From the NCBI GenBank assembly GCA_947177005.1, contig CAMWSZ010000166.1:1-6743 (forward strand): a DNA stretch of 6,743 nt. The letters are read 5' to 3'. The first letter of the stretch is position 1, and the number at the start of each line of letters is the position of its first letter. The position numbers and the translations under genes are program-made. The notes below the pieces were generated by a model. It saw only the letters and a list, made by a program, of their open reading frames with translations. It was not told where the DNA came from and ran no database searches. Below, one piece after another: positions 1 to 6,542 of the stretch. The DNA comes from an uncultured Clostridia bacterium. Lineage in GTDB: Bacteria; Bacillota; Clostridia; Oscillospirales; Oscillospiraceae.

Positions 1-289
1 CAGTGAGACACTTGGCTTGTCCCTCCACCCCGCTTATGCAGTGTTTTACTGATGTTTCGCAAATAGTCTTTTACACGCAACAAATTCCCTATTTAATTGG
101 CAGGCTTATCTTCCCTTCGATTTATCGATAGCTGTCAATTTTGGGGCATACCTGATTCCCAACATTCCATTCAGTCATCCGATAGCAGATAAAATTATTC
201 ATTCCCTATTCTATATTTGTTTGTAAGTCAACATAGTGGGGCGATAATACGGAGGATGCCGTCTAACAGCCAGTGAAGGATAAATCGAT
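1..289. other. No convincing gene; short repeats only
   Basis: No frame here is long enough or protein-like enough to call. A plus-strand frame is open from 3 to 131 and a minus-strand frame from TTG 80 to the window edge (26 codons, MRVKDYLRNISKTL start); both could be edge pieces of neighbouring genes or chance. Two small repeats are visible: ATTCCCTATT occurs at 84-93 and again at 201-210, and GATAAATCGA at 279-288 is inverted at 117-126 (TCGATTTATC). I see no tRNA, terminator or clear promoter. Confidence 0.5.
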
Positions 290-550
290 TCAATGAACTT
301 CACAGCAAAGGGGTTGCGCTTGTTCAAAGTCCGCCTTGAGGTTGTTCAGAAGGGAAGCACAATAAAACAGAGAGTTATTTTCAAAATGCAGGAACAGACT
401 CCGATAGTCCAAATTGACAGCTCCCACAGTTCCCACAACATCATCGGAGTCGGACGCGCTTCCCGCTAACGCCCCTATGCTCCCGCCCAGGAGAATGCCA
501 AATAGGCCGCTCAGGATGCCGATCAAGTTGCCAATCATCCCGCTTCTCAA
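290..550 (-). pseudogene. Remnant of a glycine-rich membrane protein gene (DUF1269-like)
   Basis: The frame from TTG 550 to TGA (292-290) gives 86 residues. Residues 4-30 form a small-residue membrane stretch (GMIGNLIGILSGLFGILLG then GSIGALAG), followed by SASDSDDVVG. A hydrophobic GLIG-x-LIGILGGPLG-x-LLG segment followed by GALAG-x-x-x-D is the hallmark I know from DUF1269-type proteins of unknown function, normally about 150-190 residues with ~50-60 residues before this segment. Here that upstream part is missing in frame. Just before it, in another frame (585-547), the sequence reads FTAKFEDGV then TGA, which resembles the F-x-DG segment that usually precedes the glycine stretch. The residues after about 45 do not resemble the family. 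I read this as a decayed, frame-broken fragment. A short expressed membrane peptide from TTG 550, with GAGG about 7 bases upstream, is the alternative. Confidence 0.4.
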
Positions 551-579
551 ACACCATCCTCGAACTTAGCTGTGAATAA

Positions 580-594
580 GAAGAATTATTCTTC
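580..594. repeat. 15-base AT-rich palindrome at the stop codon of the hypothetical gene
   Basis: GAAGAAT-T-ATTCTTC is a perfect inverted repeat with 7-base arms, overlapping the TGA stop (595-593). The arms are AT-rich, the loop is too small for the full stem, and no T-run follows, so it would be a poor terminator. It may be chance. Confidence 0.3.
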
Positions 595-904
595 AGGACA
601 ATTCCGTAAAAATCAGCCTTGAGTGCATAAGTATCGGCTTTGGTCCTCCACGCCTATATGTATCAAGACACTCCCAATTCCCCAGCTTTTTCAGCATCCC
701 TTTTTGGACACTGGTGAAATGCCGGTAGGAATATGTAGTTAAGGTCACGAAAACTGCTTGGACCGTTTCTTCCTGCTCATTCCACCCTTGGACACCAAAC
801 TCCCTTCGGTCAACTCCAACGAAATCAATCCCGGCATTTTTAAGCTGTTTTTCCGCTTTCTGGTAGAACTTCTCTTTTTCAGAATCTTGCCAGCTAAATT
901 TCAT
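593..904 (-). CDS. Hypothetical protein, probably frameshifted near its C-terminus
   Basis: The frame from ATG 904 to TGA (595-593) codes for 103 residues; it overlaps the end of the CheW-like gene by 11 bases. I do not recognise a family. The first ~80 residues look like a real soluble protein: a charged N-terminal helix (KEKFYQKAEKQLKNAG, 10-25), then mixed strand/helix (AVFVTLTTYSYRHF and SVQKGMLKKLGNWECLDTY). There is no signal peptide or membrane segment. The last ~20 residues (RRGGPKPILMHSRL...) look unlike the rest. In another frame from 653 the sequence reads AWRTKADTYALKADFYGIV and continues in a protein-like way, so a one- or two-base frameshift at about 652-658 is likely, and the protein was probably longer. 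Co-translation suggests a partner of the CheW-like protein, but this is inference only. It could be listed as a pseudogene. Confidence 0.55.
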   Translation of the reverse strand: MKFSWQDSEKEKFYQKAEKQLKNAGIDFVGVDRREFGVQGWNEQEETVQAVFVTLTTYSYRHFTSVQKGMLKKLGNWECLDTYRRGGPKPILMHSRLIFTELS

Positions 905-1334
905 TTCCTGTACCTCCGGGATATCCTGCATCCGGCGGTATCAGGCGGTTTACATCAATCAAACTAATCAGACTTTCCTGATAGAATACAATGCTTTTTA
1001 TAAAATGCCGCGCTGTACTTACCACCACAGGAACTGGATGTATTGCTTTTTCGTCTACCGTTATGACTTCACTTGCTCCACTGATTGCCAGTCCAATCTT
1101 CGCGCCTTTTACATCTAGGACAACCACATACTCCAACTTCTGTTCAGCATAGCCAAGTTGCAATGCCAGATCATATATTGGTACAGTCAAACCATGAAGT
1201 GTTATGATTTCTTTGATATAGCTCGGTGCGCCGGTTCTTCCCGTAATCGTGTCCCACCGACCTTCGATAAAAGCTATAGCTTCAATCGGTATACCAAAAT
1301 GATCGTCACTTATTGCAAAGCTAAATATGCGCAT
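894..1334 (-). CDS. CheW-like domain protein
   Basis: A 146-residue protein made almost entirely of one CheW domain, the adaptor fold that links chemoreceptors to the CheA kinase. Residues 2-24 give the first strands (FSFAISDDHFGIPIEAIAF), 45-60 carry T-L-H-G-L-T-V-P-I-Y-D-L, 69-99 resemble the second sub-barrel (YVVVLDVKGAKIGLAISGAS) followed by S-E-V-I-T-V-D-E-K-A-I-HP, and 113-131 the closing SIVFYQESLISLIDVNRLI. In standard CheW the central motif is N-L-R-G; here it is T-L-H-G, with His47 replacing the conserved arginine. The start ATG 1334 has AGAGGA (1343-1348) 8 bases before it. The last 11 bases overlap the next gene. No CheA, CheY, receptor or flagellar gene is present in the window, so it may be an orphan adaptor, part of a chemosensory set located elsewhere, or a domain used for another signalling job. 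Family assignment is strong; role is unknown. Confidence 0.85.
   Translation of the reverse strand: MRIFSFAISDDHFGIPIEAIAFIEGRWDTITGRTGAPSYIKEIITLHGLTVPIYDLALQLGYAEQKLEYVVVLDVKGAKIGLAISGASEVITVDEKAIHPVPVVVSTARHFIKSIVFYQESLISLIDVNRLIPPDAGYPGGTGNEI
913..917 (-). promoter_or_regulatory. GGAGG ribosome binding site inside the CheW-like gene
   Basis: GGAGG lies 8 bases before ATG 904 and within the last codons of the CheW-like gene. This selects ATG 904 for the next gene over the in-frame ATG at 931, which has no comparable site. Translation of the two is probably coupled. Confidence 0.6.
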
Positions 1335-1413
1335 AAAATCAATCCTCTGGCAATCTCTATTTTACTTTCAGAGTGCAATTCTCGATCTCTTTGCAGAGAC
1401 GCAGCCTCTACCC

Positions 1414-2775
1414 TTAAATCTTCTTCCAGTATATTTTCAGCATGACCAGCGCGGTGAAAAACGCCAGCATATCTGCAAGAGCGCCAGCCCACAGTGCCCC
1501 GTCCACACCCAACGCAAGGGGCAGAAGAATAGTTGCCGGAATAAAATAGATGATCTGTCGTGACAGAGACAAAATGGTTGCTTGTTTTGGTTTGCCGATT
1601 GACTGGAAAAAGATACCGCTTATCACTTGTATCCCGTTAAGCGGACAAACCAGCAGGAAAATCCTGAAGCATTTTACCGCAAACTCATTGTATAAATCGG
1701 ACTCCTTTCCAAAGAACTGGATAATGCTCATGGGCGCAAATTGGAATACGCACCACGCCAGGGCCAGGATAATCAAGACTGTTGCCAGTACGAAACGATA
1801 AGTTTGTTTTACCCTTTCCTTTTGCCCGCTGCCATAATTGTATCCGTAAATAGGTTGTGCACCGGTGGCAAGTCCAATAACGACTGAGGTGACGATTTGA
1901 TACACCTTTGAAGTGATCCCCATGGTTGCCATTGGGATCTCGGCCCCATAAACGGAATTGGATCCGTATTTTACAAGCGCATTATTGGACACAAACATGA
2001 CCAATACAAGTGCAACTTGTGTGATGAAGCTGGATATGCCAAGGCTGCATACCGTTGCCAACATCTTACCATTCATGCTATAACAGCTTTTATCCAGTTT
2101 GATTGTTTTGAGTTTCGTAAAATACGCAAGATAAATCAGTGCATTCAGTATTTCCCCGATAATGGTCGCCCACGCAGCACCCTTTACACCCCAATCGAGC
2201 GCGAAAATGAAAATGGGGTCTAAAATGATGTTCGAGACACAGCCAACCAGCAGACCGATCATGCTGTAAGCGGGGCTTCCATCGGCACGGATGATTCCCG
2301 CCGCGCCGACATCAATAGCCGCAAAAATTACGGCGCAGCAAATGATTCTCCCGTAATCCATCGCGTAGGGCAAGATTTCTTCCGTTGCTCCGAACATCAT
2401 GCAGAGCGGCCGCAAAAAGAGATTCAGCAGCACACATAGGATTACGCCAACCAAAACGATTGCCGATATAGCGGTTCCTACACCTTTTGCTGCGGCTTCT
2501 TTGTCGTTTTCACCTAATTTCAAACTCAAATATGCCGCCGCGCCGTCACCGATGAGTGATGCAAAGGCTATGACAATAATCGTCAGCGGCCAAATCACAT
2601 TTGTCGCACCATTGCCAAGATACCCCACGCCGTTGCCGATGAATATCTGATCCACAACATTGTACAGGGCGTTGACCACCAGAGAGATCATGCTCGGAAT
2701 GGCAAACGTCACCAGGAGTTTGCCAATTCTTTCGGTTCCCAACGGATTTTCCTTGTCAATTGCTTTGCTGTTCAT
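1414..2775 (-). CDS. MATE-family multidrug/cation antiporter, MepA type
   Basis: A 453-residue integral membrane protein with about 12 hydrophobic helices in two related halves (roughly 20-225 and 235-450), close to the usual 450 residues of the MepA subgroup of the MATE family. Recognisable segments are NVVDQIFIGNGV near residues 39-50 in helix 1, IIRADGSPAYSMIG at 161-174, the N-x-I-L-D-P-I-F-I-F stretch at 182-191, and GAQPIYGYNYGSGQKERVK at 305-323, all typical of this subgroup. MATE proteins move cationic drugs or metabolites out of the cell in exchange for H+ or Na+; the substrate here is unknown. ATG 2775 follows GGAGG (2782-2786) by 6 bases. It sits 92 bases after the ABC pair, a gap containing a possible promoter and palindrome, so it may be transcribed alone or with the ABC genes. 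The stop is TAA at 1416-1414. Confidence 0.93.
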   Translation of the reverse strand: MNSKAIDKENPLGTERIGKLLVTFAIPSMISLVVNALYNVVDQIFIGNGVGYLGNGATNVIWPLTIIVIAFASLIGDGAAAYLSLKLGENDKEAAAKGVGTAISAIVLVGVILCVLLNLFLRPLCMMFGATEEILPYAMDYGRIICCAVIFAAIDVGAAGIIRADGSPAYSMIGLLVGCVSNIILDPIFIFALDWGVKGAAWATIIGEILNALIYLAYFTKLKTIKLDKSCYSMNGKMLATVCSLGISSFITQVALVLVMFVSNNALVKYGSNSVYGAEIPMATMGITSKVYQIVTSVVIGLATGAQPIYGYNYGSGQKERVKQTYRFVLATVLIILALAWCVFQFAPMSIIQFFGKESDLYNEFAVKCFRIFLLVCPLNGIQVISGIFFQSIGKPKQATILSLSRQIIYFIPATILLPLALGVDGALWAGALADMLAFFTALVMLKIYWKKI

Positions 2776-2807
2776 TTTGGGCCTCCATAACGATTGTTTT
2801 CTGGCCT

Positions 2808-2832
2808 TAATATCACAGCCTGTATCATATTA
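2808..2832 (-). repeat. Imperfect 25-base palindrome, possible operator
   Basis: On the minus strand the element reads TAATAT, GAT, ACAG, G, CTGT, G, ATATTA. The core ACAG-G-CTGT is a perfect dyad and the outer TAATAT/ATATTA arms also match, with unequal inner spacers (3 bases versus 1). It covers the putative -10 box (2829-2824) and the bases just after it, a typical place for a repressor. No regulator gene is seen in the window. It has no T-run after it, so it is not a normal intrinsic terminator. Confidence 0.4.
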
Positions 2833-2850
2833 CCCATCATCCTCTTTCAA
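2824..2850 (-). promoter_or_regulatory. Possible sigma-A promoter before the MATE gene
   Basis: Reading the minus strand, TTGAAA (2850-2845, 5/6 to TTGACA) is followed after 15 bases by TATGAT (2829-2824, 5/6 to TATAAT). The 15-base spacing is short of the usual 17, so this is tentative. It lies in the 92-base gap between the ABC pair and the MATE gene and would give a leader of about 40 bases. Confidence 0.35.
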
Positions 2851-2867
2851 TCTGGTATAGTTCTGTG

Positions 2868-4742
2868 TCATACGGTCTTTCCGGTATAAAGCTGATAGTA
2901 CCGACCCTTTTCCTCAATCAACTGCTCATGACTCCCACGTTCAATGATCCGGCCCTGCTCCAAAACCATGATGCAGTCGGAGTTCCGAACCGTTGAGAGG
3001 CGGTGGGCAATTACAAAGGTGGTCCTGCCATTCATCAGCCGGTCCATACCCTCCTGTACCAACTGTTCCGTGCGAGTGTCGATGGAGGACGTTGCTTCAT
3101 CCAAGATCAGGACTGGCGGGTCGGCAACGGCAGCACGGGCGATGGCAAGGAGCTGTCGTTGGCCCTGGCTCAGATTGGCTCCATCGCCGGTTAAAACTGT
3201 CTGATACTCATCCGGCAAACGCCGGATGAAGCTATCGGCGTTTGCCAGCTTTGCCGCAGCGATGCACTCGTCATCTGTGGCGTCCAGCCGCCCGTAGCGG
3301 ATGTTATCCATGACCGTGCCGGTAAACAGGTGGGTATCCTGCAAAACAATCCCAAGAGAGCGACGCAGATCGGCCTTTTTGATTTTATTGATGTTGATGC
3401 CGTCATAACGGATCTTCCCGTCCTGGATGTCATAGAAACGGTTGATAAGGTTGGTAATGGTGGTTTTTCCTGCACCCGTGCTGCCCACAAAAGCGATTTT
3501 CTGTCCCGGCGTGGCAAAGAGCTTGATGTTATGCAGGACGATCTTTTCATCGTTGTATCCGAAGTCCACATCGTCAAATGTAATATCGCCCTCCAACTTG
3601 GTGTACGTCACAGTGCCGTCCGCCCGGTGGGGATGCCTCCAGGCCCACAGGCCCGTTCTACGGGGCGTCTCTGCCAGAGAACCGTCCGGCATTTCCTCCA
3701 CGTTGACCAGTTCCACATAGCCTTTATCTGTCTCCGGCTGTTCATCCAGCAGCTTGAAGATGCGCTCCGCGCCCGCCAGAGCCATGATGACGTTGTTAAG
3801 CTGCTGGCTGATCTGTGTGACAGGCTGTGTAAAATTCCGGTTCAAGTTCAGATAGGAAACCAAGGTGCCGATGGTGAGGCTCCCCATGCCATTCAGGGCG
3901 AGGACGGCCCCCAATATTGCGCACAGCACATAGCTGATGTTCCCCAGGTTTCCGTTCACCGGCATAAGAATATTTGCTATTCTGTTCGCGTTTTTCGTAC
4001 TCTCCCGCAATTCCTGATTGATTGCTTTGAATTGCTCAATATTCTCGTTTTCATGACAAAAAACCTTAACAACTTTTTGCCCTTCCATCATTTCTTCGAT
4101 GTAAGCGTTGACTTTGCCCAAGCTGCTCTGCTGCTTGGAAAAGTACACCGCAGACCTGCCGCCCAGCTTCGAGGCCACAAACAGCATAACGGCTACCATG
4201 CACAAGGTCAGAATGGTCAGAGGGATATTCAAGCACACCATGCTGATAAATGTGACCACGATGGTCACGCTGGAGTTGACTACCTGGGGGATACTCTGCC
4301 CGATCAACTGCCGGAGCGTGTCCACATCGTTGGTGTAGACTGACATAATGTCACCGTGAGGTGTCGTGTCAAAATACTTGATAGGCAGGGACTCCATTTT
4401 AGTGAAAAGCTGTATTCTGATTTTCTTCAATGTTCCCTGACTGATAACCGCCATGATTCGGTTATACGCATAGGAGCAGAGCAGCCCAATCAAATATACC
4501 ACAGCCAGCGTGAGCAACGCATGGGCCAGCGGCCCAAAGTCAGGGCTTTCCACTCCTGCCATCGGTTTGATGTGCTTATCCACCAGATCGCGCATGAACA
4601 GCGTTCCCCGGAGCGTGGCAAGGGCAGACCCTAAAATCAGAACCACTACAAGACAGAATTGCACTTTATATTCCTGGAGCATGATGTCCAGCACACGTTT
4701 CAGCAGGGGCATCAGATTTTTTTGATTCTTTCGCCTGTTCAT
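2868..4742 (-). CDS. ABC exporter half-transporter, catalytic-site subunit of a heterodimer
   Basis: From ATG 4742 this is a 624-residue ABCB-like exporter half. The frame is open further up, to TTG 4787 (639 residues), but the later start has the better ribosome binding site and avoids a 29-base overlap. Membrane helices fall at about 28-50, 72-95, 153-172, 174-192, 260-285 and 288-298. The ATPase domain shows Walker A GSTGAGKT (420-427), Q-loop Gln468, Walker B ending Asp548-Glu549 and switch His580 (VIAHRLSTV), so its own catalytic residues are intact. Its signature is LSQGQ (524-528) instead of LSGGQ. This is the reciprocal of the upstream partner: the working ATP site is built from this Walker A/B and the partner's FSGGQ. 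Between the membrane and ATPase domains (about 335-385) is a linker longer than usual, rich in Arg, Pro and Trp (TGLWAWRHPHR). Function: ATP-driven export; substrate unknown. Confidence 0.95.
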   Translation of the reverse strand: MNRRKNQKNLMPLLKRVLDIMLQEYKVQFCLVVVLILGSALATLRGTLFMRDLVDKHIKPMAGVESPDFGPLAHALLTLAVVYLIGLLCSYAYNRIMAVISQGTLKKIRIQLFTKMESLPIKYFDTTPHGDIMSVYTNDVDTLRQLIGQSIPQVVNSSVTIVVTFISMVCLNIPLTILTLCMVAVMLFVASKLGGRSAVYFSKQQSSLGKVNAYIEEMMEGQKVVKVFCHENENIEQFKAINQELRESTKNANRIANILMPVNGNLGNISYVLCAILGAVLALNGMGSLTIGTLVSYLNLNRNFTQPVTQISQQLNNVIMALAGAERIFKLLDEQPETDKGYVELVNVEEMPDGSLAETPRRTGLWAWRHPHRADGTVTYTKLEGDITFDDVDFGYNDEKIVLHNIKLFATPGQKIAFVGSTGAGKTTITNLINRFYDIQDGKIRYDGININKIKKADLRRSLGIVLQDTHLFTGTVMDNIRYGRLDATDDECIAAAKLANADSFIRRLPDEYQTVLTGDGANLSQGQRQLLAIARAAVADPPVLILDEATSSIDTRTEQLVQEGMDRLMNGRTTFVIAHRLSTVRNSDCIMVLEQGRIIERGSHEQLIEEKGRYYQLYTGKTV

Positions 4743-4747
4743 AAAAT

Positions 4748-4752
4748 TCACC
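4748..4752 (-). promoter_or_regulatory. GGTGA ribosome binding site favouring the ATG at 4742
   Basis: GGTGA matches the 3' half of AGGAGGTGA and lies 5 bases before ATG 4742-4740. The in-frame alternatives upstream (TTG 4787, ATG 4781) have no good Shine-Dalgarno sequence and would overlap the previous gene. The site lies just after that gene's stop codon, which suits coupled translation of the two halves. Confidence 0.5.
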
Positions 4753-4758
4753 GTCCAA

Positions 4759-6516
4759 TCATCCGTTTTCCTGTGTGGCATGGTCAAAATCGCCGCCTGC
4801 TTTTGTCTGTGCCGCGTAGATTTCCCGATAAATGGTGTTGCACTTCAGCAAATTGTCATGGGTGTCAAAGCCGCTGACTTCGCCATCGTCCAGTACCAAA
4901 ATTCGGTCCGCATCCCGCACACTGGAAATACGTTGTGCAATGATGATCTTGGTCGTTCCCGGTATCACCCTTTGCAGAGCATCCCGAATCTTGGCATCTG
5001 TGGCTGTATCCACCGCGCTGGTGGAGTCATCCAGAATCAGTACCTTGGGGTCTTTGAGCAATGCTCTGGCAATGCACAGCCGCTGCTTTTGTCCACCAGA
5101 GAAATTTGCCCCGCCTCGTTCGACCCAAGTTCCGTAGCTCTCCGGAAGGTGGTCAATAAACTCATCTGCGCAGGCCAGACGGCAGGCATCCTTATATTCA
5201 TCCAGACTGCCCATGGCCCTTCCCCATTGCAGATTTTCCAGGATCGTTCCAGAAAACAGGATATTTTTTTGTAAAACCACTGCCACCTGATTGCGAAGCG
5301 TCTCCAAATCGTAACTTCGAACATCCTTGCCGCCCACCTTGACGGAACCGGAATCCACATCGTATAGACGGCTGATGAGGTTGACCAGGCTGGATTTCCC
5401 GCAGCCGGTGCCGCCAATCACTCCGATGGTTTCTCCGGATCTGATATGTAGGTTGATGTTATACAGCGTTTGCTCACCGCTGCCTTGGCGATAGGAAAAG
5501 CTCACATGGTCGAAATCAATGCTGCCATCTTCCACTTGGCAAGACAAATCTGCGGTTGGATTCGTGATGTCGGCCTTTTCTACCAAGATTTCTGCAATTC
5601 GTTTTCCGCTGGCCATGCTCATGGTCATCATGACAAAGATCATGGACAACATCATAAGAGAGGAGAATGCGGTCATTACATAGGAAAACAGCGAGGTAAG
5701 ATTCCCGGTGGTCATACTCCCGGCCACAATGAAATGCGCTCCAAACCAAGAAATCACGATCATACACCCGTAGACAACAAACATCATGACCGGCATATTC
5801 AATGCCTGGAGCTTCTCGGCATTCACAAAAAGCTGATATAGTTTCGTTGCCGCCTGGCTGAATTTGTCGTTCTCATAGTCCTCCCGAACAAAGGCTTTCA
5901 CCACACGGATGGCCGAGACGTTTTCTTGCACACTGGCATTCAGATCGTCATATTGTTGGAATACTTTGTTAAAGATTTTCATGGCCTTACCTACGATGAG
6001 CGCCAGTGCAGCGCCAAGGAACACGATAGCTGCCAGAAAAATCATGCTCAGTCTGGCGTTGATAAGCAGACACATCACCATACTGCAAATCAGCATCAGC
6101 GGCGCTCTCAGCGCAATGCGCAGGCACATCTGGAAAGCCATCTGCATATTTGTGACATCTGTAGTCATCCGAGTGACAAGACCTGCGGTGCTGAATTTGT
6201 CAATGTTGGAAAATGAAAAAGTCTGAATATTTTCAAACATACTTTGCCGTAGATTACAAGCAAAGCCAGCGGAGGCGGATGCCGCGAACCTTCCGGCCAG
6301 GATGCCGAACACCAGCCCCACAAAGGCCAGTATGAGCATGATGGAACCGTAGAGATAGACGTCCTTCATATTGCCCGCTTCAATTCCCTTGTCGATCAGG
6401 TCCGCAATCACAAAGGGAATCAAAAGTTCTGATACTACTTCCAGCACGGTAAAAATCGGTGTAATAATGGTGTCACGCTTATACTCCCCGATTTGTTTCA
6501 AAAGCGCTCTAATCAA
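4759..6516 (-). CDS. ABC exporter half-transporter, degenerate-site subunit of a heterodimer
   Basis: This 585-residue inner-membrane protein has the type IV (ABCB-like) exporter layout: six membrane helices at roughly residues 15-40, 55-77, 136-153, 157-177, 242-265 and 274-298, then a nucleotide-binding domain from about 332. Walker A is GGTGCGKS (368-375), the Q-loop glutamine is Gln416 and the signature is FSGGQ (472-476). Walker B ends Asp496-Asp497, so the catalytic glutamate is aspartate, and the switch histidine is replaced by Gln528 (IIIAQRISS). In heterodimeric exporters such as TM287/288, BmrC/BmrD and LmrC/LmrD, one subunit carries exactly this kind of degenerate Walker B while lending an intact signature motif to its partner. 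The partner is the next gene, 16 bases downstream. It starts at TTG behind a perfect AGGAGG and follows the flavodoxin-like gene by 26 bases. Substrate is unknown; drugs, lipids or peptides are all possible. Confidence 0.95.
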   Translation of the reverse strand: MIRALLKQIGEYKRDTIITPIFTVLEVVSELLIPFVIADLIDKGIEAGNMKDVYLYGSIMLILAFVGLVFGILAGRFAASASAGFACNLRQSMFENIQTFSFSNIDKFSTAGLVTRMTTDVTNMQMAFQMCLRIALRAPLMLICSMVMCLLINARLSMIFLAAIVFLGAALALIVGKAMKIFNKVFQQYDDLNASVQENVSAIRVVKAFVREDYENDKFSQAATKLYQLFVNAEKLQALNMPVMMFVVYGCMIVISWFGAHFIVAGSMTTGNLTSLFSYVMTAFSSLMMLSMIFVMMTMSMASGKRIAEILVEKADITNPTADLSCQVEDGSIDFDHVSFSYRQGSGEQTLYNINLHIRSGETIGVIGGTGCGKSSLVNLISRLYDVDSGSVKVGGKDVRSYDLETLRNQVAVVLQKNILFSGTILENLQWGRAMGSLDEYKDACRLACADEFIDHLPESYGTWVERGGANFSGGQKQRLCIARALLKDPKVLILDDSTSAVDTATDAKIRDALQRVIPGTTKIIIAQRISSVRDADRILVLDDGEVSGFDTHDNLLKCNTIYREIYAAQTKAGGDFDHATQENG

Positions 6517-6524
6517 AAGTCATT

Positions 6525-6530
6525 CCTCCT
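6525..6530 (-). promoter_or_regulatory. AGGAGG ribosome binding site that fixes a TTG start
   Basis: A perfect AGGAGG lies 8 bases before TTG at 6516-6514. An ATG sits between them (6523-6521), but it is only 1 base from the AGGAGG and reads Met-Thr-Phe-Asp-stop, so it cannot start the transporter. The 585-residue frame must therefore begin at the TTG. Confidence 0.8.
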
Positions 6531-6542
6531 CTGCCCTTGATC

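Noticed and set aside
3..131. Plus-strand partial gene entering from the left edge
   Set aside because: Only 42 open codons, a length expected by chance, and the translation shows no recognisable family.
293..469. Plus-strand 58-codon ORF starting ATG at 293
   Set aside because: It lies wholly antisense to the glycine-rich remnant on the minus strand. It has no good ribosome binding site, and the glycine-rich segment on the other strand is the recognisable protein.
580..594. Intrinsic terminator after the unknown gene
   Set aside because: The dyad is AT-rich with almost no loop, and no T-run follows on the minus strand.
3330..4343. Plus-strand 337-codon ORF
   Set aside because: It is antisense to the second ABC half-transporter, whose motifs are complete. 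Its translation is rich in His, Gln and Cys without any domain pattern.
4743..4787. Longer N-terminus of the second ABC half (TTG 4787 or ATG 4781)
   Set aside because: The extra residues are polar and unlike family N-termini, overlap the previous gene, and have no good ribosome binding site.
4780..5274. Plus-strand 164-codon ORF
   Set aside because: It is antisense to the ATPase domain of the first ABC half-transporter, with no family features and no operon context.
6509..6523. Four-codon leader ORF (ATG at 6523, Met-Thr-Phe-Asp-stop) overlapping the first ABC start
   Set aside because: Its ATG is only 1 base from AGGAGG, too close for good initiation, while the TTG at 6516 is at the ideal 8 bases.
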